Counted from the stretch's first letter, positions 19,152 through 28,934 are shown. The stretch: DNA of 64,000 nt from Candidatus Pacearchaeota archaeon (GCA_018303855.1 JAGVXI010000006.1:1-64000), one strand, 5' to 3'. Notes: generated from the letters alone by a model not told the origin. Numbers and translations: made by a program.

Positions 19152-20306
19152 CTATAATTTTCGTCTTGACATAATTTTATCTTTTAGGCTTTGCAATTCC
19201 TGCTGGAAATATTCTACTAATTCTTTCTTTTTTAATACCTTCATCAAAGCTTCTTCATTTGCATCCAAAAGCTTATCAAGAGTTTTGAATATATCTATTA
19301 AAGATTTTTTATTTGTAATAAGTAAGTTTGTCTTGCTCAAAATCCTCACTCCACTGGGGGATATTGGCTTGTCATGCAATTCACCAAAGAGCAACCTTGA
19401 GATATTTGATGTTTCAAGCAAAAAATCAAAATTCATATTCTTTAAAATGGTTTCAGCCCTTAAATGTTTTTTAGCAAAATAGTCCTTTAAAATTAGCTCT
19501 TTTTCTCTTGAAATATTTTTCATAAGTTCCTTAAGTCTCATGCTTACAATCGCGCCTTCTTTACCCAATTCTACCAAGTATCTTTTAACAATAGATGCAA
19601 CATTGCCAACAATTTCAATTCTCTGCAAAACATTGCTCACATCAGTAATAGTCACCAAATTATTTATTTCCATTATGTTTAGGTTTGCCAAGAGATCATC
19701 ATAAATTTCCCGTTGTTTCTCAAGTATCTGGAGGGTTTCAGCTGCCCTTCTTAAAATTTCAGAACTCTCTTCTAAAACATGGTGTTCGTCTCCATAATAA
19801 ATAGTTATCTTATTCTTTCTTTCAGAAACTGCAATTACAATTGTCTTTATTTGTTTTGCAGCTCTTTCTGCAGCTTTATGCCTTGTACCTGTTTCTCTTG
19901 TAGAAATGTCTATCTTTGGCACAAGAAGAGTGTTAACATAAAGTATTTTTTTAAAATCATTTGAGATAATTATTGCCCCATCCATTTTTGCAAATTCTAT
20001 TAGCCTTTGAGGTGAAAACTTGCAACTTATTTTAAACCCCCCTTCAACAATATCAAAAAGTTTTTCTTTTTCAACAACAATTAATGCCCCCATATTTGCC
20101 CTCAATAAATCGTCAAGTGCAACCCTAATAGCTGTTCCAGGAGCAAGCATTTTTAGTACATCAAGGAAATTAAGTTCTTTTTCTTGTTTCTGGACTTCTT
20201 TTTCCTCGTCTGCCTTTTTCTGCTCAGGCTGCTTAGTTTTTTCATTTTGCCCAGCTTTTTCAATTTGTTCAGAATTTTGAGAAACCGCCTCTGTTTTTTG
20301 TTCCAT
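19152..20306 (-). CDS. disA: DisA-like diadenylate cyclase (c-di-AMP synthase) with linker and HhH-like C-terminus
   Basis: LLRANMGALIVV, MDGAIIIS, ETGTRHKAAERAAKQIKTIVIAVSERKNKITIYYGDEHHVL, C-terminal SPSGVRILSKT. Confidence 0.88.
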   Translation of the reverse strand: MEQKTEAVSQNSEQIEKAGQNEKTKQPEQKKADEEKEVQKQEKELNFLDVLKMLAPGTAIRVALDDLLRANMGALIVVEKEKLFDIVEGGFKISCKFSPQRLIEFAKMDGAIIISNDFKKILYVNTLLVPKIDISTRETGTRHKAAERAAKQIKTIVIAVSERKNKITIYYGDEHHVLEESSEILRRAAETLQILEKQREIYDDLLANLNIMEINNLVTITDVSNVLQRIEIVGNVASIVKRYLVELGKEGAIVSMRLKELMKNISREKELILKDYFAKKHLRAETILKNMNFDFLLETSNISRLLFGELHDKPISPSGVRILSKTNLLITNKKSLIDIFKTLDKLLDANEEALMKVLKKKELVEYFQQELQSLKDKIMSRRKL

Positions 20307-20517
20307 GGTTAATAAAATACGTAAAAATATATAAATTTATAGTATTTAAAAATAACACATTTCTTGCTTTTTATATCTTTTCTATAAAAACTTTGAAAAT
20401 TCAGTTGAAGTTATAATAGATATGCGCAAGATTAGTAGGGGGTTATATGGATAAATAAAGTTACAAGCTAGAGTTTAAAACTTGCTTTTCAAGCTGTTAG
20501 ATAATTACCTCTTCCCT

Positions 20518-21432
20518 TTACAAAACTCCCGCAAAAATCAAAGGCAAAGCAATTGTTGCATCACAATAAACATCAACAAATTCAGCATCTTTGGCCATTT
20601 TTCCCCAGCTTATTCCCTCGCGTAAAGGCGCACCACTACTTCCGCCAAGCTCTTGCCTGTCTCCTGTTATTTGCACGCCATAATCAGCCCCTTTTTTTGA
20701 AAATTGCAAAGCCTGCTGAATAAAATTTTTAGGCAAACCGCCTCCAACATAAATAACCCCGTTTTTCTTTGAAGTCCATGCAACATCAATTATTTCTTTT
20801 AAATCACAAAAAACGCGGGCTTCACTTTCTCCTTTTCCGCTTGCTTCTCTACCCCACATCATCAAACCTATGCCAGAATCAGCAATTCCAGGGCAAAAGA
20901 CTGGAATATTTTTCTCCCAACATTTTTTCAAGATTCCTCTGCCAGGACACAACTCCCCGAGCTTCCATAAAAATTCTTTTATACTTCTTATATCTTTTAA
21001 CTGAGCATAATTTTCTTCAAAAAATTCTTCAAGCTCTTCATAAACTTTATTTTGCATTAAGACATTATACATTCTATCAAGCCCCTCTTCATTTAACTTA
21101 ATATCATTTGGTTCATTTTCATAACCATATTTATAATGCTTTTCACCTAAAGATTCAATTAGATCATGTGTTAAAGTAGCTCCTGTTGTAACAAAAACAT
21201 CGACTTTGTCCAGCATATCAATAATTATCTGCTTCATTCCTCCTGGAACCATTGCTCCTGCAACACCAAGAAAAACCTTGCATTCCTCATCCTTAAACAT
21301 ATTTGCCATAATATTAGACGCTTCAGCGATCTTAGATGCTCCAAATCCTACATCATGCATTTGCCCAACTAACTCAGAAACTTTCATGCCATTTTTGATA
21401 TGAATATGCTTGATTTCTTTTAGCTCTTTCAT
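20518..21432 (-). CDS. dys: Deoxyhypusine synthase
   Basis: VSELVGQMHDVGFGASKIAEA, VTTGATLTHDLIES, GISWGKMAKDAEFVDVYCDATIALPL. Confidence 0.92.
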   Translation of the reverse strand: MKELKEIKHIHIKNGMKVSELVGQMHDVGFGASKIAEASNIMANMFKDEECKVFLGVAGAMVPGGMKQIIIDMLDKVDVFVTTGATLTHDLIESLGEKHYKYGYENEPNDIKLNEEGLDRMYNVLMQNKVYEELEEFFEENYAQLKDIRSIKEFLWKLGELCPGRGILKKCWEKNIPVFCPGIADSGIGLMMWGREASGKGESEARVFCDLKEIIDVAWTSKKNGVIYVGGGLPKNFIQQALQFSKKGADYGVQITGDRQELGGSSGAPLREGISWGKMAKDAEFVDVYCDATIALPLIFAGVL

Positions 21433-21532
21433 TTCCTAAAAATTAAGAGCTTGTTTAAAAATCTATGGTTTTAAAAGTGAGTGTCTTGAATATTATAAGA
21501 ATTAATTTAACGACGTTTTTATAATAAGCTTA

Positions 21533-21889
21533 TCAGTGCCTAAAAGAATCTTTCTTCAATCTTTGTTCATGACTCTTAAACCATTTTTCTTCAATATTTT
21601 TTATTAAATCTACTTTATTGTGATTTGCAAAAAGAAGTACACAACAAACTAAATCAGCCATTTCGAATTCGAATTGTTTTCTTATTTCTTCCTCACTAAA
21701 TCTTTTTTGCCTACCTCGTTTAGTTAACATTAAATATTTTTGAGTTAATTCCCCTAATTCTTCTTGAATTTTAAAGATAAACCAATCATTATCGCGATTT
21801 ATACCAAATTCTTTAGAATAACTTTTTGAAACTTCTTCTACCTTTTTTGCTAGTTTATTAATATCCATAATAAAAAGAGTGGATACCAA
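21533..21889 (-). CDS. MazG-like nucleotide pyrophosphohydrolase
   Basis: KIQEELGELTQKYL...FEMADLVCCVLLFA. Confidence 0.8.
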   Translation of the reverse strand: MVSTLFIMDINKLAKKVEEVSKSYSKEFGINRDNDWFIFKIQEELGELTQKYLMLTKRGRQKRFSEEEIRKQFEFEMADLVCCVLLFANHNKVDLIKNIEEKWFKSHEQRLKKDSFRH

Positions 21890-22066
21890 TTTTTAAGCTT
21901 TTGCAAGTATAAACCTTTGGGTAGTATGTTCCCACGATTAATTAATATTAAGGATTAATGCCCCCACGAATCCTTTAATCCCCTAGCAACAAATCCCTTC
22001 TTTTAACCGATTTTGAGATATATATTCAAACATCAAAATCTTTTTAAAAGAAAATTACATGAAAAA

Positions 22067-22282
22067 AATATGAATAAGTGGACAGAATTGTTTGCGGGTT
22101 TAATCCTTTTAATAGGCGCAATTCTAGTAGCATGGTATTCTCAATTTTGGCCGCCAATTCTTGGCAAAGACTTTAACTTTTGGCATGCTGCATGGACTTT
22201 CCTTAAAGGTGGAATTTTCTGGTTTGTAGTTATGATTGGAGCATTATTCATCCTTTTAGGAATAAGCGATTTAAAAGATTAA
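22067..22282 (+). CDS. Small membrane protein
   Basis: Two predicted TM segments; likely start MNKWTELF near 22070 within ORF 22013..22282. Confidence 0.5.
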   Translation, partial: NMNKWTELFAGLILLIGAILVAWYSQFWPPILGKDFNFWHAAWTFLKGGIFWFVVMIGALFILLGISDLKD

Positions 22283-22355
22283 AGAAGCATATTTAATTCT
22301 AAAAGGGGTTTTATTAGCACCCTGTTAAAATTTAATAGTTTGAATAGATATTAAG

Positions 22356-22428
22356 AGTTAGCTAGTTTAATCAAATAATTTTCAGATTAAACTGCAACAG
22401 TTGCACCTTAACACATTAAAAGCTAACT
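22356..22428. other. Intergenic multi-stem element (nested/adjacent inverted repeats)
   Basis: AGTTAGCT/AGCTAACT outer arms enclosing AGTTTAATC/GATTAAACT, TGCAA-CAG-TTGCA and TTAA-CACA-TTAA. Confidence 0.5.
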
Positions 22429-22519
22429 AATAGTATACCAATTAAGATTATAACCTAGGCAGTAAATTTTGCCATTTTTCAAGTTTTCTTCTTACTAAAA
22501 TAAGAAATAATAAAAAAAT

Positions 22520-22708
22520 TTACTGAAATACTTTAATTAGAGCCCAGATACCGCAAAGCGCAACAACATAGTAAACAACTGAAACCACTGTTGCTCCTGC
22601 CCAACTACCAATCAAAGCTTCAACTGCATTCCACCCTAATTCAGCAAGTCCCCAATTAATAGCTCCAATTGCAGCTAGTACCAAAGCTGTATTCTCATAC
22701 CAACTCAT
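22520..22708 (-). CDS. DUF378-like small membrane protein
   Basis: LVLAAIGAINWGLAEL...VVSVVYYVVALCGIWAL. Confidence 0.8.
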   Translation of the reverse strand: MSWYENTALVLAAIGAINWGLAELGWNAVEALIGSWAGATVVSVVYYVVALCGIWALIKVFQ

Positions 22709-22778
22709 TTTTTAAACCTCCTTTTTATTAAGCACTTTTTGTATGCAGATTATAATAAGAAAATATCCTATATAAAGC

Positions 22779-23381
22779 TTATCCTAAATAACTAATAAAG
22801 CTAGATTCAATAATCGCAGCGATAATTAGTAATGGAAGCACAACAAACAAGAAAACTCTTATAGAATTAGAAAAATAATTCAAGAATGCTCGTTTTTTAT
22901 GCTTTGCAAAAACAAAAGTTCCTAACTTTGTTCCCATCCCCAAAGAAATAAAAACAGCTGGCAATTCAAAAATGCCATGTGGCAAAAACTGCCATAATAC
23001 TGAAAATCCCCCTTCATTAACAGCTATTAAAGAGACAAAACCCACCACATAACCGTTAAATACTGCAACAATCACTGGATAAATCCCAAATAAAATTCCA
23101 AAAAACATGCCCAAAAAAGAAGTTTGAATGTTATTCACAAAAATAAATTGTGCCAGCTCAGGGGCGTTCATTCCTTTTGTTTCTTCAATTAATTCTTTTA
23201 AAAAATTTAGGATTAAATCTGAAATCTCTTTTGGAGGGGGCAGTAAAAATGCGAATAAAACAAAAAAGAAAAAAATTCCAATAATCAAATAAAAAAAATC
23301 TTTAGACTCTTTTAAGTATACCCATGATTTAATGTAATTATCTGCAAAAAAATTCCGCTTTATTGTATTTTTTTTAATCAT
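22779..23381 (-). CDS. SpoIIM-family (stage II sporulation M-like) membrane protein
   Basis: FVNNIQTSFLGMFFGILFGIYPVIVAVFNGYVVG...PHGIFELPAVFIS. Confidence 0.85.
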   Translation of the reverse strand: MIKKNTIKRNFFADNYIKSWVYLKESKDFFYLIIGIFFFFVLFAFLLPPPKEISDLILNFLKELIEETKGMNAPELAQFIFVNNIQTSFLGMFFGILFGIYPVIVAVFNGYVVGFVSLIAVNEGGFSVLWQFLPHGIFELPAVFISLGMGTKLGTFVFAKHKKRAFLNYFSNSIRVFLFVVLPLLIIAAIIESSFISYLG

Positions 23382-23382
23382 T

Positions 23383-24066
23383 TTAGCTAAAATACCTACT
23401 TATCATTGCTGTTTTTCTTTTATATTTCTTTCTTAAGTATATTCCATACACAACTCCAATAATCAGCCCTCCAAAATGCGCAACATTTCCTATTGGAATA
23501 TTTCCTGCTAAAGATATTAGCCACAAAACCACCAAAATTCCAGGACCAGCATATTTCATTTTAATTGGTATTGGAATAAACATTACATAGACAGGCAAAT
23601 TAGGAGTTAGCAAAACAAGCAGACCAATAAGCCCGAATAAAGCACCACTTGCGCCAACAGCATAAACCCCCATGTCAGAAGGAATAAATAGAGCAGATAA
23701 AACAAAAAGAATGCCTGCAAACAAACCTGAAATTAAATAGAGAAAAAAATACCTTCGTTTACCTAAAAGTTTTTCAACTAATGAACCAATAAACAGCAAG
23801 GAGAACATATTAGCAAAGATATGAAAAAAACCTGCATGCATAAACATGCTTGTGAGAAAAGTCCATAGATATTTTCCCTGTAAAATATTTGAAGGTTTTA
23901 AGGCAATATATTCCAAAAACCGCTCATTTGTTGCAATTAAAATAAAAAAAACAATAAAAGCAAGCAGGTTCAATAAAATTAAATTAGTATTCACGCTGAG
24001 ACTATTTCTAAAATATTCAAATGATTGCTTATTCTCCATGTGGCGAGTTCTGTAAACCATAATCAA
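23383..24066 (-). CDS. Rhomboid-family intramembrane serine protease
   Basis: AVGASGALFGLIGLL, NVAHFGGLIIGVVYG, FANMFSLLFIG. Confidence 0.92.
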   Translation of the reverse strand: MIMVYRTRHMENKQSFEYFRNSLSVNTNLILLNLLAFIVFFILIATNERFLEYIALKPSNILQGKYLWTFLTSMFMHAGFFHIFANMFSLLFIGSLVEKLLGKRRYFFLYLISGLFAGILFVLSALFIPSDMGVYAVGASGALFGLIGLLVLLTPNLPVYVMFIPIPIKMKYAGPGILVVLWLISLAGNIPIGNVAHFGGLIIGVVYGIYLRKKYKRKTAMISRYFS

Positions 24067-24833
24067 ATTCTCTTCTTTTTCTTAAATTTCTTTTTAAAGG
24101 ATTTTTTTATTCTTTTTTGAATCCTGGGTTTGCTCTTGGATTTCTTTTTAGGTTTGTATTTAGCCTTTTTTTTAGAAAGCTTTTTTGGGGGTTTAATTTT
24201 TGAGCGTGCTTTTTCAGTAGCTTTTCTTTTAGCTTTTCTGGCTGCCTTTTTTTGTTTGGCTTCTTTTTTATCCTTTCTAATTTGTATTTTTTCTATTCGT
24301 ACTCTTTCTTTATTAACCTCGACATTGACTTCCTTAAGTTCACTTTCTAATCTGTTTAAATTCTTCTTATACTCTTTAACAACTTGAGCGCTATCCTTTA
24401 CATCAAAAACACCACCGCATTCTGGGCAAGTAAAATTATGGGTTAAGGCAGTTTCTTCATTAAATTCTATATTGCACCTGCTACAGATATAAAACAACTT
24501 AGTCTCTCTGCTTTTTATTTGGTGGTGCATCTCTGTTATTCTTTTATGCAAAATGTTTTCTAATAGTTCTAAAGCCTTCAAAACTTCTATTTTCCAAAAA
24601 AAAGTGTACCATCCTTTTCTCTTATCTTTCTTTTTAATGAAAGACACAACTCCCTGATCTGACAGCTTATAGAGTATATTCCTAACCTGATTAACAGTAA
24701 GGTTAATCTTTTTTGCAATAAGAAATTCGTTTATGTATTTGTTACCATCGAGGTGATTTACTATATCTTCCGAAGGTTTTCCCACAACATGAAAGACAAC
24801 TTCCTTAAGAAATTTTATTGGCATAGAATACAT
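24063..24833 (-). CDS. tfe: Transcription factor E (TFIIE-alpha-like) with basic C-terminal tail
   Basis: Winged helix then zinc ribbon CSRCNIEFNEETALTHNFTCPECGG; ~65-aa Lys/Arg-rich tail. Confidence 0.85.
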   Translation of the reverse strand: MYSMPIKFLKEVVFHVVGKPSEDIVNHLDGNKYINEFLIAKKINLTVNQVRNILYKLSDQGVVSFIKKKDKRKGWYTFFWKIEVLKALELLENILHKRITEMHHQIKSRETKLFYICSRCNIEFNEETALTHNFTCPECGGVFDVKDSAQVVKEYKKNLNRLESELKEVNVEVNKERVRIEKIQIRKDKKEAKQKKAARKAKRKATEKARSKIKPPKKLSKKKAKYKPKKKSKSKPRIQKRIKKSFKKKFKKKKRI

Positions 24834-24869
24834 AAAAAATCCTCAAATAAATACCTTTCGGTTGTGACA

Positions 24870-24972
24870 CAGAAAACAAATTGCTGTGTAATTGTTTTTT
24901 TTGTTTTCTGCCTTACAACTTTAAGAATAGTTGTAAGTACATTCTTGATAGCACCAAAGAACTTCCAGTTCT
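24870..24972. promoter_or_regulatory. Three consecutive inverted repeats in the tfe upstream region
   Basis: CAGAAAACAAA/TTTGTTTTCTG; CTTACAACT/AGTTGTAAG; AGAACT/AGTTCT. Confidence 0.45.
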
Positions 24973-25057
24973 CGGTGAATTCAAACAAACACACAAGGAT
25001 TTTGTTACATTATAACAACATTTTTAAAACCAGTAATATTGTATTATATATATCAAA

Positions 25058-25663
25058 ATGGGGTTGTTTAGTAAAAAACAAGATAAAAATAAAAAAGAGG
25101 AAGAAGAAATACCTTCTTTACCAGAATTGCCAAGTCTTCCAGAATTACCGGAATTAGAGAGCATAGAAGCCCAAGAATCTCCATATAAATTGCCAAGTTT
25201 TCCAACTACTCCGATTGGAAACAAATTCGCTCAGAACAGTATAAAAGAAGCTATCTCTGGGACTAAAAGAGGTGAAGAGGTTTTTAATGCAGATGATTTT
25301 ACATTTCCAGCAGCAGAGGAATTGCAAATGATGCAAAGGCCTCTACCAACCAGATTGACCAGAGAAATTTCAGGAGGCGAAATTCCTTTAAGAAAAACAA
25401 GAATTCCTCCGCAATTTGTAGAAGCTGAAAAAAGAATCCGAGAAATTGCGCCTGTTTTTATAAGAATTGATAAATTTCAGGAAAGCCTGCGTGCATTTGA
25501 AAAAGCAAGAGAAAAAATAAGGGAAATTGAAAAACTGCTCGGAAACGTGCAGAAGTTAAAAGAAGAGGAAGAACGCGAACTTGGGGAATGGGAAAGCGAG
25601 CTACAGGCGATTAAATCCGGTATTGAAAAAATTAACGAAGACATTTTTTCTAGAATAGAATGA
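25058..25663 (+). CDS. Coiled-coil protein
   Basis: Glu/Lys heptad-like C-terminal half; overlaps next ORF by 4 nt. Confidence 0.7.
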   Translation: MGLFSKKQDKNKKEEEEIPSLPELPSLPELPELESIEAQESPYKLPSFPTTPIGNKFAQNSIKEAISGTKRGEEVFNADDFTFPAAEELQMMQRPLPTRLTREISGGEIPLRKTRIPPQFVEAEKRIREIAPVFIRIDKFQESLRAFEKAREKIREIEKLLGNVQKLKEEEERELGEWESELQAIKSGIEKINEDIFSRIE

Positions 25664-26049
25664 ACAAAAACGAAAACCTAATTCATGTAAGACTTGATTA
25701 TGAGGAAGCCAGAGAAGCAAAAAAAGACATGCTTTCTTTGGAGCTCAGTTTAGTGAAACTAATAAGAGCAATAAAAACATTCAAATCCCTAAGGCTTGAA
25801 GAATTAAGGCTGAAAAAAAGGTTAAAAGTCCAGATAAGCGAATTTCTTAAAGATATGAGGAAATTAAAAACAGAACTGCCAGAATTAGAGATACCAAGAA
25901 TTATAAGGCATGATGAGGAAACAGGAGAGATAGAAGGTAGAAAAGAGCTTGATGAGTTGTCAAAAAAAGTTAATAAAAAGTATGATTCTGATATTGAAGA
26001 GCAATTAAGGGACATTAGGGAAAGACTTAGTGAAATGGGCAGGAGATGA
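25660..26049 (+). CDS. Coiled-coil protein
   Basis: Charged helical ORF translationally coupled to 25058..25663. Confidence 0.7.
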   Translation: MNKNENLIHVRLDYEEAREAKKDMLSLELSLVKLIRAIKTFKSLRLEELRLKKRLKVQISEFLKDMRKLKTELPELEIPRIIRHDEETGEIEGRKELDELSKKVNKKYDSDIEEQLRDIRERLSEMGRR

Positions 26050-26168
26050 TTTTTATTCTGAAGATTAGATTAAATAAGAAAATTATAAGCATTGACAGCT
26101 TACTATTAGTAGTTCATTAAATTAACAACTATCAAAACATTTTTTAATCTATTATATCTTCCTTAGAT

Positions 26169-27902
26169 ATGAAAAGTATAATCACACACGTACAACTCAT
26201 CCAAAAGTATCTTGATTTTTTTAAAACTAAAAATCATAAAGTTATCCAAAATGCCTCTTTAATCCCGCAAAATGACCCTACTGTATTGTTTACAACAGCT
26301 GGCATGCATCCTTTAGTCCCTTATTTGCTTGGGCAAAAACACCCCTTAGGAAAAAGACTTTGCAGTGTGCAAAAATGTATAAGGACAGGGGATATAGATA
26401 AAGTAGGAGATGAATCTCACCACACCTTTTTTGAAATGCTTGGCAACTGGAACTTAGGAGATTATTGGAAAAAAGAAGCTATTGAATACAGCCTAGAATT
26501 TTTAACAAAAATCCTGAAAATCCCAAAAGAAAAAATTAATATTACCTGCTTTGCTGGAGACAAAGACTCTCCAAAAGACACAGAGTCAGCAAAAATCTGG
26601 CAAAGTTTAGGCATAAAAAAAGATAAAATAAAATTTTTAGGAAAAGCAGATAACTGGTGGGGTCCTGCAGGAAAAACAGGCCCGTGTGGTCCAGATACAG
26701 AAATGTTTGTAAATGGGTTTGAAATATGGAATAATGTTTTTATGCAGTATAACAAAACAATAAACAATAGATATGAAGAGCTGAAACAAAAAAATGTTGA
26801 TACTGGAATGGGTGTTGAGAGAACTCTCTCAATTTTAAATAATATAAATGATGATTATCTTACTGACGCATTTTTGCCAATAATAACTCAAATTGAAAAA
26901 CTCTCAAAAAATAAATACGGAAAAAACAAAGATGAAACAAGAGCCATGAGAATAATTGCAGACCATATCAAAGCTTCTGTTTTTATTCTTTCTGAAAAAA
27001 TTCAACCAAGCAATACTGAACAAGGATATGTTCTAAGAAGATTAATAAGAAGAGCAGTACGCTATGGAAGGCTTATTGAAATTGAAGATTTTACATCTAA
27101 ACTTGTTGAACCAATACTCTCAATATACCAAGACGATTACTCGGAATTAAAACAAAACAAAAATTTCATTGTTACTGGGCTTAATAAAGAAGAAAATCAA
27201 TTTAAACAAACTTTGAATAAAGGCTTAAATAAATTCAAGCAATTTGCAAATGATAAAAAAATTTCAGGCAAAGAGGCTTTTTTGTTATATCAAAGCTTTG
27301 GTTTTCCATTAGAAATGATAGTAGAAGAGTGCAAAAAATACAAGATTAACTTTTCAGAAAATGATTTTCATGAAGAAGAAAAAAGGCACCAAGAATTGAG
27401 TAGAACATTTTCAGGAGGAAGATTTAAATCCGGTTTAGCAGATCAAAGCGAGCAAACAACAAAATTACATACCGCTACGCACTTATTAAATGAAGCGCTT
27501 ACAAGAATTTTGGGCAAAGGAATAAAACAACGAGGTTCAAACATTACTCAAGAAAGGTTAAGATTTGACTTTTCTTTTGACAGAAAACTCACAGAAAAAG
27601 AAATAAAGCAAATTGAACAGCTTGTTAATGAAAAAATTAAAGAAAATTTAAGTGTTGTCAGAAAAGAAATGCTTTTAGATAATGCTTTAACCTCAGGTGC
27701 TCAAGGAGAATTTGGTCATAAATACCCAAATATTGTTTCTGTTTACACAATAGAAGACCCGACAGAAAAAAGAGGATGGTTTAGCAAAGAAATTTGCACA
27801 GGTCCTCATGTTAAGCAAACAGGAGAAATTGGGGAATTTAAGATAATTAAAGAAGAATCTTCAGCTGCTGGAATAAGAAGAATCAAAGCAATTATTGGAT
27901 AA
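26169..27902 (+). CDS. alaS: Alanyl-tRNA synthetase, short form without C-Ala domain
   Basis: NDPTVLFTTAGMHPLVPYLLG, HHTFFEMLGNWNLGDYWK, GPAGKTGPCGPDTEMF, editing-domain HTATHLL and CTGPHV; terminates right after the editing domain. Confidence 0.9.
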   Translation: MKSIITHVQLIQKYLDFFKTKNHKVIQNASLIPQNDPTVLFTTAGMHPLVPYLLGQKHPLGKRLCSVQKCIRTGDIDKVGDESHHTFFEMLGNWNLGDYWKKEAIEYSLEFLTKILKIPKEKINITCFAGDKDSPKDTESAKIWQSLGIKKDKIKFLGKADNWWGPAGKTGPCGPDTEMFVNGFEIWNNVFMQYNKTINNRYEELKQKNVDTGMGVERTLSILNNINDDYLTDAFLPIITQIEKLSKNKYGKNKDETRAMRIIADHIKASVFILSEKIQPSNTEQGYVLRRLIRRAVRYGRLIEIEDFTSKLVEPILSIYQDDYSELKQNKNFIVTGLNKEENQFKQTLNKGLNKFKQFANDKKISGKEAFLLYQSFGFPLEMIVEECKKYKINFSENDFHEEEKRHQELSRTFSGGRFKSGLADQSEQTTKLHTATHLLNEALTRILGKGIKQRGSNITQERLRFDFSFDRKLTEKEIKQIEQLVNEKIKENLSVVRKEMLLDNALTSGAQGEFGHKYPNIVSVYTIEDPTEKRGWFSKEICTGPHVKQTGEIGEFKIIKEESSAAGIRRIKAIIG

Positions 27903-28058
27903 ACTTTAGGCTAATTTTTAATGTCCCTACTCACCCCAAAAAACCCAAAAATTCACAACCGAAATGCTTAAATACCCTCTTTTAGTCAATTGATTAATGT
28001 TAGAGTAGGTTAGACTTATTCTGCAGACAATATAGATAAATTAGCAGGAGGAAAGAAT

Positions 28059-28337
28059 ATGAGCGTAAAATTGTACGTTGGTAATTTGCCTTTTAGTGTT
28101 ACTAATGAAGAATTGAAAAAGCTATTTGCATCATACGGTGAAATAGAAGAATCAACAATCATTTCAGACAAGTTTTCAGGCAGATCCAAAGGATTTGGTT
28201 TTGTTACTTTTAGTGACAATGCTGATGGAAAAAAAGCTGTTTCAGAAATGAATGGCAAAGATATCCAAGGCAGACAAATCAAAGTTAGCGAAGCAAGACC
28301 ATTAGAAGACAGTCCAAAACCAAGAAGAAGATTTTAA
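28059..28337 (+). CDS. Single-RRM RNA-binding protein
   Basis: KLYVGNLPFS (RNP2) and SKGFGFVTF (RNP1); Shine-Dalgarno-like AGGAGGA upstream. Confidence 0.95.
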   Translation: MSVKLYVGNLPFSVTNEELKKLFASYGEIEESTIISDKFSGRSKGFGFVTFSDNADGKKAVSEMNGKDIQGRQIKVSEARPLEDSPKPRRRF

Positions 28338-28525
28338 TTAAAAATAGAATCTTAAACCAGTTTTTTTGTTTTTATTTTTTAGTGTTAGTTAATTAAGTTA
28401 AATGCAGTGTGCTTCCTGATTTCTATGCACATAAATTTTTTTAGCTTATTACCCAAAAAAATCCTGAAGAAGCATCTATTTTTTTATAAAAATGCTTAAA
28501 AATTGAAATTGTTTGCATTTAGACA

Positions 28526-28815
28526 TGAATCTATTAGAAAATTATGCACAAAATTTAAAGCAAATTCATGAAAAAACATATATAAAAATGCTCAAAAAAG
28601 GGCTAAGCCATTTAAGATTTCTTTACTTTACTTTAAGAGGCTATGCAAAGTTTGAGCAAGATTTTAATCAAATTGAAAACTCTTTAGAGATAATTAGAGA
28701 AATGGCACAAAGCGATGGTGTTGAAATTGATCAAACCTGTGAAAAAATTGCAAAGTTAGAAAAAAACTTTTATAATTTGCTGGATAGAAAACGAGAAAAT
28801 ATGTTCAAGTATTAA
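28526..28815 (+). CDS. Small helical protein
   Basis: ORF in isolated intergenic position; start MNLLENY. Confidence 0.45.
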
Positions 28816-28934
28816 ATTGTCAATCTGCCTAAATTAAATTACATAGCTCTGTTATAGGTTTCTAATATAAATGATAACAAATGAGTATAGATTATGTTGA
28901 AATTATATCTTTATAATTAGTTACAAAACAAAAA

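Noticed and set aside
28016-28282. Minus-strand ORF over the RRM gene
   Set aside because: Antisense of a clear RRM domain.
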